A stretch of DNA of 53,108 bases, taken from the IMG/VR virus record IMGVR_UViG_3300008267_006330, positions 1 to 53,108 of that record; one strand, given 5' to 3'. Each line of letters begins with the position of its first letter. Position 1 is the stretch's first letter. Position numbers and translations under genes: made by a program. Positions 22,371 through 30,992 of the stretch are shown here, one piece after another. The DNA is from a virus. The notes under the pieces were generated by a model. It ran no database searches, had not been told where the DNA came from, and saw only the letters and a program-made list of their open reading frames with translations.

Positions 22371-25253
22371 TTTCCGGCTGTGTTCTCTACGACGTTGTGC
22401 GCCAACTTGTGTCACATGTTCAAGTATCTGGTTGCGAATAGCAAATGCTGATTCGTTTACAGCACCGTACTTGGTAAATGTTTGATCAACAAATTGTTTG
22501 ATGCGAGCAACGTCTTCTTTGGTCTCAACCATTTGCAACATTTCTGCTACTGGTTTTGCTGTGGCCTGTGCAATACGTTGGGCTAGTTTTGCCTGTTCGT
22601 CTGGTGTTGGGCCACCTGTGGTTACTTTGGTACCAGCAGGAGCTGCTGTGGGCGCGGGTGCAGGAGTAGTTTTCATACCTGGGACACCAGTCATAGGCTT
22701 GACGCTCATAGTAGTTTTGCCATACCCTGTGGGACCACCTGCAAAGTTAGCTGTCTTTGCAGGAGTAGATTTAGCATACTTTTCCATGCCAGGCATCTTG
22801 AAGACATTACCAGCGTTGAATCCTGCAGGACTACCAGCAGGAGTGTTAGTAGCTGTTGGTGCAGGTGCTGTGTTTGTTGCTGTGGTATCAGTTGCCGCGG
22901 TGGCTTGGGCATTGCGTTCAGCTCGTCTAGCTTCAAGATCGTCCACGGTCCAGCGTTGACCTGTCTTGGGATTGATATTGTTAAATGGCATCAATCGTTG
23001 TGCGCCACCAGTACGGGCCTGCGGCTCAGCTTTGGTAGGATCAGTTGGTGTGGTTGGTTCAGCAGAGACTGGCAGTCCCATCTTTTCGTACACGCCGTTT
23101 ACAACGCCGATTGGCACCCCTTGCTTGACCAACCAAGCAGACAGTTGGTCTGAATCACTGGGCTTGCCGGCCTGGTGCCAGTTCATCTTGAGCTTTTCTT
23201 TGGTCACATTGGTAGTAAGCTGATGCCCAAGGTTGCCTATGACACTGCCAACTTTTTTAACTCCCTTGTCCAAGTAGTCAAGTCCTTTGCCAAACCAGCT
23301 CTTTTTAGCAGGATCTGCGGGGGTGTATGGTGCGTCAGGTGCATCAGGGCGATAAAGATCGGGCAGTTCTTCACGACCAGGTCCTGTTGGTGTAGTGTTA
23401 ACAGGTGCAGTAGGTGCAGTTGGCTTTATGCGTGGCACAGTAATAGTTCCTGGATCACCAGGTTTGAGGTTTCGAGGATCGTCTGGTTTAGTTGACAAGT
23501 CCCAAGGAGCATCAGCTTCTACTGCCGCTTCTCCAACTCTGCGAATGTTTTCAAAAACTGTGTAAACACCCAATGGTGTCAATGTTGTGAGCTTTTGATC
23601 GATCAGTTTGTCCACAGGCAGTTGACGCATTTTAACTGTGCGTGTAAATTCTGTTGCTTCTCGCACTGCACCCACCATGGCGGCCTTGGCTTTCATGGTA
23701 GCAATCTGTTGTGCCGCCTGAATTGCTCTGGCACTGGGCTCAGCACCGTACCTGGCAATTTCTTGTGCATAGATCTGTTGATACACAGGGCTGTTGTAAA
23801 TTTGTTGTGCAGTCACACCGCCGAGTGTGCCAGCGCCGCTGGTTGTGCCAGCGACCGCGTCGGCTGGGAATTTTGGAAAGTAAGCCACACCGTTGTGAAC
23901 GTAGCCTGTGACTTCTTGTCCACCGTAAGGAATCTTGATCATTTCTCCACCAACTGGAAGTCTTGGTTGAAATTGACCACCCTGCGGGAACACTGATGCT
24001 TTGATAGTTTCGCCAGATGGTAATGTTACTGTACCTGAATTTGTGGCTGGATCAAATGACAGTGGACTACTTGTTGATGCACCTGCCGCACCACCAACGC
24101 CGCCCATGTCAGCATCCATGGCCGCAAATTCTTTGTCAAACGCCGCCTGACTAAACACATTGTCCGCCGGCGCAGGTCCAGGTGCACCAGGACCGCCTAG
24201 CAATTCTGGACCTTGTGGAGTAGGCGTACTACCTTGCCACACTGATCCAGTGTTGGGACCACTTGGTGGCAATTGTAGTTCTGTACCAGGGGGTAGTTTG
24301 TTCCAGTTTGTAATTTGTGGGTTCATTGCTTCAAGGTCTTTGAACGGAACTCCTTGCGCTTGAGCAATAAACCCGCCTTGATCGCCAGGCATTACAGTGT
24401 ATGTACCACCATCTACAGGAACGCTGGCACCAGAAGTACCTCCGCCTGCACCTTGATAAACTTGATCTGCTGCGTCAAGACTGCCGGCACTGGCATCACT
24501 TGGTGCTGGTTGGCTACCAAATGCGCTGGCAATTTTTGATGCAGCCCAGGCAGTGGCAGCCGCTCCACCGGCCTTGAGTGCAATATCTGAAAACTTCTCG
24601 CCCTTGACGGCCGCATCCAACCCATAGATCAAAGCAGCCACGGCTGGCAAACCAGCGCCGCCAGTGGCTAAACCAGTGATAGCTACCAATGCACCCTTAG
24701 CTAGACCAGCTGTTTTAGGATATTCTTTGGCCAGCATGCGATATTTGTTAATGGCCTGCATGACAATGCCTTTTTGGCCACCAGTAAGATCAGCCAGCGC
24801 ATCTGTGGCTTTGTCATAGGCCACATCAACTAAAGAAACAGGAGTAGAACTTTGGATGCCGCTCCAGACACCTTTTAGTGCATCAGCCACACCGCCTGCA
24901 AAATCCATGGTGGTATCTTTGCCACGACCCAGGAATGTACGATTGGCACCTATAACTTTAAAGTTGCGATACACTGGATCTTCCAGAAGCATGGCTTCGT
25001 CCAACTTGCTTTGTTTACCCTTTTTGGCACGGTATTCGTCTTGTGCCTTCTTAACACGTGCCTGGTCGGCACGTAGTCTACGTTGATCTGGATCCATGGA
25101 GTCAGGATCATCTGGATGGCGTCTTGGAATAGGACCACCCGATGGCTTTGGCCGGCGTGGTATGTCACCTGGACGGTCATAATCAATACCTGGCAGGTCG
25201 TATGGGCCACCTTCTTGGAGGGGCTTGGACATGAATAATTGATCTACTATCAT
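22359..25253 (-). CDS. Very long LysM-containing virion-type protein, 964 aa
   Basis: The protein starts MIVDQLFMSKPLQEGG, whose LQE could be a T4 prohead-protease-type site (L/I-x-E). Residues 60-90 are charged and helical, about 183-215 are hydrophobic and Gly/Ala-rich, and about 283-329 form a LysM-like module (YTVMPGD...IAQAQGVPF..LEAMNPQITNWNKLPPGTEL). Long Pro/Thr/Ala/Gly-rich linkers follow. LysM binds peptidoglycan-type glycans, so a virion or internal protein acting at the cell wall is plausible. The exact role is unknown. Confidence 0.68.
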   Translation of the reverse strand: MIVDQLFMSKPLQEGGPYDLPGIDYDRPGDIPRRPKPSGGPIPRRHPDDPDSMDPDQRRLRADQARVKKAQDEYRAKKGKQSKLDEAMLLEDPVYRNFKVIGANRTFLGRGKDTTMDFAGGVADALKGVWSGIQSSTPVSLVDVAYDKATDALADLTGGQKGIVMQAINKYRMLAKEYPKTAGLAKGALVAITGLATGGAGLPAVAALIYGLDAAVKGEKFSDIALKAGGAAATAWAASKIASAFGSQPAPSDASAGSLDAADQVYQGAGGGTSGASVPVDGGTYTVMPGDQGGFIAQAQGVPFKDLEAMNPQITNWNKLPPGTELQLPPSGPNTGSVWQGSTPTPQGPELLGGPGAPGPAPADNVFSQAAFDKEFAAMDADMGGVGGAAGASTSSPLSFDPATNSGTVTLPSGETIKASVFPQGGQFQPRLPVGGEMIKIPYGGQEVTGYVHNGVAYFPKFPADAVAGTTSGAGTLGGVTAQQIYNSPVYQQIYAQEIARYGAEPSARAIQAAQQIATMKAKAAMVGAVREATEFTRTVKMRQLPVDKLIDQKLTTLTPLGVYTVFENIRRVGEAAVEADAPWDLSTKPDDPRNLKPGDPGTITVPRIKPTAPTAPVNTTPTGPGREELPDLYRPDAPDAPYTPADPAKKSWFGKGLDYLDKGVKKVGSVIGNLGHQLTTNVTKEKLKMNWHQAGKPSDSDQLSAWLVKQGVPIGVVNGVYEKMGLPVSAEPTTPTDPTKAEPQARTGGAQRLMPFNNINPKTGQRWTVDDLEARRAERNAQATAATDTTATNTAPAPTATNTPAGSPAGFNAGNVFKMPGMEKYAKSTPAKTANFAGGPTGYGKTTMSVKPMTGVPGMKTTPAPAPTAAPAGTKVTTGGPTPDEQAKLAQRIAQATAKPVAEMLQMVETKEDVARIKQFVDQTFTKYGAVNESAFAIRNQILEHVTQVGAQRRREHSRKAAH

Positions 25254-25254
25254 A

Positions 25255-25467
25255 TTACTTCTCTTCTATATAATCTTGGGACTGGTCCTGTCGCTGTCTA
25301 CGCTTTTGAAACAGTTTCACTGCCATGTCAGCATGGTCAATGCGGGGAAAACGTGTGGGTAATCGACGCTCGCCATGACGAACTTCGTAACCAGATTCAT
25401 CATCACCCCAGCACTCCAGGCATGTGCCATCTTCTAGGGTATATGTTCTTGCAGGTGATTCACTCAC
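25255..25467 (-). CDS. Small conserved phage-type protein, 70 aa
   Basis: The sequence YTLEDGTCLECWGDDESGYE followed by GERRLPTRFPRIDHADMAVKLF looks like a conserved compact domain of T4-like marine phages without known function. Its start overlaps the next upstream gene's end by eight bases, and it ends just before the LysM protein gene. Confidence 0.65.
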   Translation of the reverse strand: MSESPARTYTLEDGTCLECWGDDESGYEVRHGERRLPTRFPRIDHADMAVKLFQKRRQRQDQSQDYIEEK

Positions 25468-25828
25468 AGCCGACGTCGATGTTTAGTTCTGCTTTGGCTT
25501 TGCGTACCAAACGACTGTCAAGGTGATTTTCTTTTTCTAACTTTTCCAAGTAGTCAGCAAATTGACCCTTCACACGACTGATCATGTCTTCTTCAACTTC
25601 TTGCATGGCTTCAGCAAGAGCATTTTCTCCTACCATGTAACCATCTAAGGGGTGTGCCTGATAGGGTTTCTTTGTTAGTGTAGGGGAGATGTTGCGCGGT
25701 TTCAACAAAGCAGGCAACTGAGGCACACCCTGTTGCTGTTTGTTCAAGCCGTGTTTGACATTGACAGGAGTGGTCTTACCCTCAATCAATGCCAGTCGTT
25801 CAATAATGCCATAGATTGGATCACTCAT
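25460..25828 (-). CDS. Conserved phage-type hypothetical protein, 122 aa
   Basis: It begins SDPIYGIIERLALIEG, has a basic/Gln middle (VKHGLNKQQQGVPQLPAL), a HPLDGYMVGENALAEAM segment and a long charged C-terminal helix (EDMISRVKGQFADYLEKLEKEN). This arrangement recurs in uncharacterised phage proteins next to structural genes. Its ATG overlaps the Dps stop by four bases. Confidence 0.65.
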   Translation of the reverse strand: MSDPIYGIIERLALIEGKTTPVNVKHGLNKQQQGVPQLPALLKPRNISPTLTKKPYQAHPLDGYMVGENALAEAMQEVEEDMISRVKGQFADYLEKLEKENHLDSRLVRKAKAELNIDVGCE

Positions 25829-26268
25829 GCTCTAGCGTCTTTCAAGAAACTTCTCAACATCCAGCCATGCTTGCCGTGTGCATCAATGCGTTCAGCAACA
25901 AAGTTAGCAATGCCTTCTTGTTTTTCACTTTGTGCAATTTCAAAGGTTTTGTTGAGTAAGTCTATCATCTGATCATTGTTGGCCAATAATTCTTCTATCA
26001 TGAGTCGGGCACGTGGAATTTTAGTTTGTCCCGAGATAATTGACAGTTCTTGAAAACGTTCAAAACTGCCAGGTGTGTAATCTTCTAATGTGCGGATATA
26101 CTCTGCTGTGCGGTCAATGGAATTAGCGTAGACTTCTTCGTAGATGTTGCCAAAAAATTCATGTAGTTGAGCAAAGTCAGGACCCTCCACGTTCCAGTGA
26201 AATAGCTGGGCTTTGATTACGAATGCGTATTCAGTTGCCAGGAGAGTTTTTAAAGCGTCCGCGAGCAT
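25825..26268 (-). CDS. Dps/ferritin-like DNA protection protein
   Basis: With the start MLADALKTLL at 26268 (GGAAT site upstream), the protein is 147 aa. It shows the Dps helix-A pattern YAFVIKAQLFHWNVEGPDF with His24, then LHEFFGNIYEEVY with His36, and IDRTAEYIR with Asp52 and Glu56. These fit a ferroxidase site, though the usual Asp four residues after the second His is Gly40. Dps proteins bind iron, oxidise it with peroxide and compact DNA. A phage copy could protect packaged or replicating DNA. Confidence 0.75.
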   Translation of the reverse strand: MLADALKTLLATEYAFVIKAQLFHWNVEGPDFAQLHEFFGNIYEEVYANSIDRTAEYIRTLEDYTPGSFERFQELSIISGQTKIPRARLMIEELLANNDQMIDLLNKTFEIAQSEKQEGIANFVAERIDAHGKHGWMLRSFLKDARA

Positions 26269-26431
26269 GTTTATTCCTTTTGTATTCCTTGGGCGTGTTA
26301 GGCGTAGGATCAGTTGTATATTTACCACTTAACAGTGATCCGCCTGATCTTGACACGGTGCCCATGGCCATGCTTACCGGGGCTATACCGCCGGCTGTGG
26401 TGGTTTCTGTGATGAATTCTTGAGCTCTCAT
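26231..26431 (-). CDS. Small protein with capsid-targeting-like N-terminus, 66 aa
   Basis: It starts MRAQEFITE, close to the T4 internal-protein targeting peptide MKTYQEFIAE. I-T-E fits the prohead protease consensus (I/L-x-E), so the mature part could begin with TTTAGGIAP. The rest is a short polar sequence ending in a basic tail (KEYKRNKHARGRFK). It overlaps the Dps gene. I infer an internal head protein; its activity is unknown. Confidence 0.6.
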   Translation of the reverse strand: MRAQEFITETTTAGGIAPVSMAMGTVSRSGGSLLSGKYTTDPTPNTPKEYKRNKHARGRFKNSPGN

Positions 26432-26733
26432 TAGGCTTTTTCCGGAGTATATATTTGCACACGACCTTCGCGATCAATAATAGCCGGTCCGGTGTCCACA
26501 CGCAGATTATGAACTTTGATTCTAGCATGTTCAGGCTCGACCAGTTCGTATCTTATGGTATAGTGCCCTGGGCCAGCCTGAATTGGAATATACTCTTCAA
26601 GATATTGTTCGCGCCAGATCCATGAGCGTTCTGTGAACAATTCGTCATTCACATAGCATCTATAACGTGGAGGATCGCCTTGTTTCCACTTGACATATAC
26701 ATCACACACCGCCATAACAAATTCAGTTTGCAT
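26431..26733 (-). CDS. Conserved phage-type beta-rich protein, about 100 aa
   Basis: The core (VYVKWKQGDPPRYRCYVNDELFTERSW, then YIPIQAGPGHYTIRYEL and IKVHNLRVD) reads as a small beta-sandwich, like uncharacterised proteins of T4-like marine phages that I think of as carbohydrate-binding-type folds, without proof. ATG codons at 26733 and 26715 are both possible. The first lies exactly five bases after a late-promoter element, which would make its mRNA leaderless. Confidence 0.62.
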   Translation of the reverse strand: MQTEFVMAVCDVYVKWKQGDPPRYRCYVNDELFTERSWIWREQYLEEYIPIQAGPGHYTIRYELVEPEHARIKVHNLRVDTGPAIIDREGRVQIYTPEKA

Positions 26734-26738
26734 AAAGA

Positions 26739-26746
26739 TATTTATC
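26739..26746 (-). promoter_or_regulatory. Late-promoter-like element, leftward
   Basis: GATAAATA on the minus strand matches TATAAATA at seven of eight positions. The 5-base spacer TCTTT ends at the ATG (26733), so a T4-type start site would fall on the A of the ATG. Confidence 0.5.
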
Positions 26747-26758
26747 AAAAACTACGCC

Positions 26759-26766
26759 TATAAATA
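26759..26766 (+). promoter_or_regulatory. T4-type late promoter, rightward
   Basis: TATAAATA is a perfect T4 late consensus. The ATG of the radical SAM gene follows after five bases (TCAGC), with no ribosome binding site, and no other start codon lies nearby upstream in frame. A T4-like start point would give a leaderless mRNA. Confidence 0.65.
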
Positions 26767-26771
26767 TCAGC

Positions 26772-27758
26772 ATGCTGAAACTTCAACACATACAATCGGT
26801 GCATGTGGAACTTACCACACGATGCAATGCCCGATGTCCCATGTGCATGCGCAACTATCGCGGCAGTGATTTTAATTCTGGCTACCCAGATGCAGAACTG
26901 TTGTTGGAACACATAAAACATATATTGACTCCAGAAGTATTAGAGCAGGTTGAACATGTGAATTTCAATGGTAATCTTGGGGATTTTGGTCTAGCGCGAG
27001 ACGCAGCAGAAATTGTTGAATATCTAGTGGTCAACCGCACAGGAGTTTCAATCAACACCAATGGCAGCATGCGATCCAAGTCCTGGTGGAGGCGCCTGGC
27101 TTTACCAAATGTCACTATTGGATTTGCTCTAGACGGCCTGTCGGATACTCACAATTTATATAGACAAGACACTGATTGGAATCGTGTGATTGAAAATGCC
27201 ACTGCATTTATAGCCGCAGGTGGCCGGGCGATTTGGCGCTTTGTACCTTTTGATCACAATCGGCATCAAGAAGCAGAATGTCGAAGGCTGGCTAAAGAAA
27301 TGGGATTTATTGATTTTGAAAACATCTATGATGGCAGAGATTCAGGCCCAGTATACACACGTACTGGAGAGTTTAGTCACTGGCTTGGTCCTGTGGGCGA
27401 TCCTCCGCCCATCAAAGATATGTTGCAAAGCCATATCACTTGGTATGACAGCAAGACTGTAAAGATATCTAAAGATACTGCCACTCTCAACTTGCGTTGC
27501 CGTCACAAAATGGCCAAAGAAATATATCTTGCCGCAGATGGAACTGTGTATCCATGTTGTTACTTGGGGTTCTACCCGCACAGCATGAATCATCCTGGCA
27601 ACCAAGAACTTGCTCAGTTGGTTGCTGAAAACAACGCACTTGAATATCCACTTGAACATTGTTTAGACTGGTTTGACCGTGTAGAACAATCCTGGAGCCA
27701 GGCCAGTATACGTGATGGTAGAACATTTCAATGCGTGAATACATGCAATCAAACATAA
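26772..27758 (+). CDS. Radical SAM/SPASM-type protein
   Basis: The 328-aa protein has VELTTRCNARCPMC, the CxxxCxxC cluster motif at Cys18, Cys22 and Cys25, then VSINTNGSM and IGFALDGLSDTH from the radical SAM barrel. A C-terminal SPASM-like cysteine region contains YLAADGTVYPCCYLG and late Cys residues (CVNTC). Such enzymes act on peptides, sugars or cofactors. It leads a plus-strand operon with two glycosyltransferase-like genes, so a carbohydrate substrate is a reasonable guess. Confidence 0.8.
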   Translation: MLKLQHIQSVHVELTTRCNARCPMCMRNYRGSDFNSGYPDAELLLEHIKHILTPEVLEQVEHVNFNGNLGDFGLARDAAEIVEYLVVNRTGVSINTNGSMRSKSWWRRLALPNVTIGFALDGLSDTHNLYRQDTDWNRVIENATAFIAAGGRAIWRFVPFDHNRHQEAECRRLAKEMGFIDFENIYDGRDSGPVYTRTGEFSHWLGPVGDPPPIKDMLQSHITWYDSKTVKISKDTATLNLRCRHKMAKEIYLAADGTVYPCCYLGFYPHSMNHPGNQELAQLVAENNALEYPLEHCLDWFDRVEQSWSQASIRDGRTFQCVNTCNQT

Positions 27759-27765
27759 GGACTTT

Positions 27766-28650
27766 ATGACTTCAGCAAAAATTTTATACCTGGCACGATA
27801 TCGTGTTCCTCATGCTATCATGAGCCTGCAACCAGAGTTTACCCGGCACCTTATTGGTGTGGATAGAACTTGTATTGCCAGCCCTGTACCCCGGGATGAA
27901 CTGTGGGCAGTGTTTGAACAGTACGGTGTGGACACATCAAACTTTGACTATGCACCAGATTCAGAAATTTATAGACTATACCCCGAAGTCAACAACTGGG
28001 TGTTTGACGGGGACTACAGAACATACTGGCTGCGCCAACAGGCCATCAAGTTTGCTTTCTTAGACATGCTGGATTACGATCTCATGATCATGCATGACTG
28101 CGATTGCTTGTTGATCCGAGACTATGAACCTTTCAAAAACGGCCGACTCAACTTCATGGTGTTGGAAAACGAACGTCACAGTTGGGGTTACTATGAAAGT
28201 ATCAAGAATGCCCTGGGCTTTGAACGACTGACACCACATTGCTTTATCAGTGAGTTTGTGCCTGTGCTGAAAAAAGACTTCAACGACCTTGTGAAATTTC
28301 TAGAAGACAAACACAAAAAGAAATGGCTAGATGCCATGATTGACTCATGCCCACCTGAGCCCACAGTTCCACCCTGGGGCAACGGCGAACTCATACGCTG
28401 GTTCTCAGAGTACGAGTTTATTGGCAACTGGGCCATGAGTCGCAATGACATCACCATGGAATTTCAACGACGTTATCACTACGATAGCATGGAAAAGATT
28501 GGTGACTTTGATCCCAACTACCATACCGCTGTGTGCGATGCTGTGCCTGACCTAAGATTCAGTTTGCAATACGACTGGGATAAAAAAGTAATCCCCCAGT
28601 TTGATTACTACATGGACAAGATACGTGAACGACTGGCTACAAAACGCTAA
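27766..28650 (+). CDS. DUF6492-type glycosyltransferase-like protein
   Basis: The 294-aa protein has a GT-A-like core: YWLRQQAIKFAFLDMLDYDLMIMHDCDCLL contains a D-x-D-type metal site, and CFISEFVPVLKKDF follows, as in DUF6492 proteins. It starts seven bases after the radical SAM gene. It resembles the protein at 30989-31831, suggesting an old duplication. Sugar and acceptor are unknown. Confidence 0.65.
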   Translation: MTSAKILYLARYRVPHAIMSLQPEFTRHLIGVDRTCIASPVPRDELWAVFEQYGVDTSNFDYAPDSEIYRLYPEVNNWVFDGDYRTYWLRQQAIKFAFLDMLDYDLMIMHDCDCLLIRDYEPFKNGRLNFMVLENERHSWGYYESIKNALGFERLTPHCFISEFVPVLKKDFNDLVKFLEDKHKKKWLDAMIDSCPPEPTVPPWGNGELIRWFSEYEFIGNWAMSRNDITMEFQRRYHYDSMEKIGDFDPNYHTAVCDAVPDLRFSLQYDWDKKVIPQFDYYMDKIRERLATKR

Positions 28651-29689
28651 GGTATACAGCCCAGGGTACGATGCCACGCACTGGGGCTTTGCTCATTCAC
28701 AGGTGGTGGACATGGCCACGGCTTTGCAACAACCTGTCAAGATTGCGTCACTGCCGGTGTATTTCAACAGACCTGGAGAGTTCAGTTATCGTGCTGAATA
28801 TGCCAATATTGATCTTGATCAGTGGGATTTGATACTATTTGTCGATATTGAATTTCGCAGTCAAACTGAATTAGTTGCGTGGATTGATACTACTGGTGCT
28901 CAGCGTTGGCTGTTGAGCGTGGCAGGACTACATGCTGGCGAAACACTGCTGCCAAACGTGATCTACAAACCCGTGTGGAGTTTTAATTTTCTACACTGGT
29001 CCAAGCCGCGACAGGATTTTCCTTTGGACCGTGAATTCTTGTTTGAGTGCTTGTGCGGCGCAAGACGCAAACATAGAGATTATGTCATGCTGGGCATGGT
29101 ACAGTCTGGCCTGATTGATCGTTCAATTGTGACCTATAGAGATGTATTTGTAGGCGGCGACTGCACATCCACTCCACCTGATGTACAAGAACAATTTCCA
29201 GACCTTGCTGTGCCCTGGCCTTATGTGAGTCCAAATCTTGATCCTGCTTGGGAAGTGCGAGACACTCTTGATAATTCTGTCAGCGGGCTTGTGCCCTGGG
29301 AAATTTACAACCGCACCTGGTATTCTGTGCTGGTAGAAACGCTGGGGTACGGTACCACATTCTTGATGGAAGAAAAGATTGGCAAATGTCTTTTTGGACG
29401 AAGATTGTTTGTGCATTTTGGCCAGGCACACTGGATGAAAAAACTCAGAACATTTGGCTTCGAAACTTTTGATTCAGTGTTGGACGAAACCTACGACTCC
29501 TTGGACATCATTGATGTAGAACGTTACGCTGCTGCTTTTGATCAGGTCAAATGGTTATCTCAACAAAATCATGCCGCGCTACTGCAAAAAGTCCGACCCA
29601 TACTGGATCACAATCACGACCGATTGTATAGATTCAAGGCTGACATAGAAGCCAACATGAATCAACTGATACTGGGTTATTTAAAATAA
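28601..29689 (+). CDS. Glycosyltransferase-like conserved protein, about 355-362 aa
   Basis: The frame opens with a TTG at 28601 and has a GTG at 28624 (VNDWLQNAKVYS); both starts lie inside the preceding gene. The C-terminal half shows IYNRTWYSVLVETLGYGTTF, LMEEKIGKCLFGRRLFVHFG and LRTFGFETFDSVLDE, a pattern of phage and capsule-locus proteins likely to be transferases. No D-x-D motif is obvious. The 3' end overlaps a minus-strand SGNH gene by 13 bases. Confidence 0.62.
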   Translation: MITTWTRYVNDWLQNAKVYSPGYDATHWGFAHSQVVDMATALQQPVKIASLPVYFNRPGEFSYRAEYANIDLDQWDLILFVDIEFRSQTELVAWIDTTGAQRWLLSVAGLHAGETLLPNVIYKPVWSFNFLHWSKPRQDFPLDREFLFECLCGARRKHRDYVMLGMVQSGLIDRSIVTYRDVFVGGDCTSTPPDVQEQFPDLAVPWPYVSPNLDPAWEVRDTLDNSVSGLVPWEIYNRTWYSVLVETLGYGTTFLMEEKIGKCLFGRRLFVHFGQAHWMKKLRTFGFETFDSVLDETYDSLDIIDVERYAAAFDQVKWLSQQNHAALLQKVRPILDHNHDRLYRFKADIEANMNQLILGYLK

Positions 29690-30483
29690 CGGCTCCAGAT
29701 TTGGTACAAGTGTTCTGCTATGAGTACTTGACCTCGGGGGCTTGAATGATATCCAGGATCTTCGCCCACAAACGGATTATTGCCACATATGGCCTGAGGT
29801 GACTTTGCAGGGTCCAGGTTGATATAGTGATCAGGAATCAGCGCAGGAAATGCCGCTCTCCATTGTGATTGATTGTCAGGATCAAACGGCCACAGCAGAT
29901 TTGGGCATACAATGAATTTTATTCCATCCAGATACATCATAATCGTGCCTTCTCGCATGATCCATTCATCACATTGTTTCTTCCAGGCATTGTCGTAGAT
30001 TGAATCAATCCAGTGTCGCACACCTGTTTGTGCTTGCTTGGTAATACGTGCCATTCTATAAGGATGATCAAAGTTTTCAGCCAGTGTAAAAATAGTTTCA
30101 CAAATCATGTTGGATGGTTCCCGACCGTAGTTTACATTACGGATGCCATCTTTTCTATCATAGCCAATGCCTAGATTGCGATTTTGTAGGTGCCGCTCCA
30201 AGGGAGGGTTCTCTCCTGAGCTGGGTGCTTGTGACCAATCATAGGGTGCCGAGTTGGCGGGAATTTCCATGCGATCCCAAAATGTCGGAGTGATAACAGC
30301 AAAGTCTGGACGCTGTCTACGTATCTCGTCAATTTGAATACGAATGCCGCCATTTGAACAACCTTGACGTGCTAGATTGGTCAGTTGCCATCCTAGTTTT
30401 TTGGCCAATACTTCTGACCAAGCAGTGCCTGGGTGTTTTTGTGACACTGCTGAAAATGAACATCCTGCTACCATTAAGTGCAT
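29677..30483 (-). CDS. SGNH-hydrolase-like protein, 268 aa
   Basis: It starts MHLMVAGCSFSAV with Ser in the G-C-S-F nucleophile block, has a QGCSNGGIR segment for the oxyanion Asn, and ends with DPGYHSSPRGQVLIAE, which fits the D-x-x-H block with catalytic His. Of the three SGNH proteins in the window, this has the clearest full set. It converges with the plus-strand glycosyltransferase operon and is coupled to an LmbE-like gene, so de-acylation of a sugar is plausible. Confidence 0.7.
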   Translation of the reverse strand: MHLMVAGCSFSAVSQKHPGTAWSEVLAKKLGWQLTNLARQGCSNGGIRIQIDEIRRQRPDFAVITPTFWDRMEIPANSAPYDWSQAPSSGENPPLERHLQNRNLGIGYDRKDGIRNVNYGREPSNMICETIFTLAENFDHPYRMARITKQAQTGVRHWIDSIYDNAWKKQCDEWIMREGTIMMYLDGIKFIVCPNLLWPFDPDNQSQWRAAFPALIPDHYINLDPAKSPQAICGNNPFVGEDPGYHSSPRGQVLIAEHLYQIWSRYFK

Positions 30484-30992
30484 TGTGGTTCCTTGTAACT
30501 GTTACTGTGTATGATGCTGTGAAAGCCAGCTACTATTGCACCATGTTGTGGCAATTCGTCTAGTGTATACGTACCTGAGGGAATTGAATATTCTGTTGTG
30601 CCTTCCCCGGGTCTTGCAAACGTGACCAACCTGGCATGGTCACGAGCACAATCATGCACAAACACATGATGAATGTGTCCGTAATCTCCGTGTGCATCGT
30701 GTGTTAGCACTAGATCATATGACTGGATGATGTTGCCAATTTCTCTACGTGCCTGTTCCTCGTCAAAACTTATTTGTTTGTTTTCATTGTCTAGATAGTC
30801 GTCTTGATAGCCCAGGAATACGCATGGAATACCACGCCGAGCCCAAAACTCTTTGACTTCACGGCCACGAGGTTGCCATTCAGTATAGGTCAAGTAACAT
30901 ATATGCCATTGCATTTCTGGATGATGATGAATGTAGCTGTAACCAAAGATCACACAATCATCCGGATGGGCTACTAAACATAATGCTTTCAT
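30474..30992 (-). CDS. LmbE/PIG-L-type deacetylase
   Basis: The protein (MKALCLVAHPDDCVIFGYSYIH) carries the LmbE zinc motif AHPDD near the N-terminus and THDAHGDYGHIHH near residue 95, which supplies further His ligands. Family members remove N-acetyl groups from GlcNAc-type sugars. The start at 30992 overlaps the stop of the DUF6492 gene as ATGA, so they probably act on the same glycan. Confidence 0.82.
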   Translation of the reverse strand: MKALCLVAHPDDCVIFGYSYIHHHPEMQWHICYLTYTEWQPRGREVKEFWARRGIPCVFLGYQDDYLDNENKQISFDEEQARREIGNIIQSYDLVLTHDAHGDYGHIHHVFVHDCARDHARLVTFARPGEGTTEYSIPSGTYTLDELPQHGAIVAGFHSIIHSNSYKEPQCT

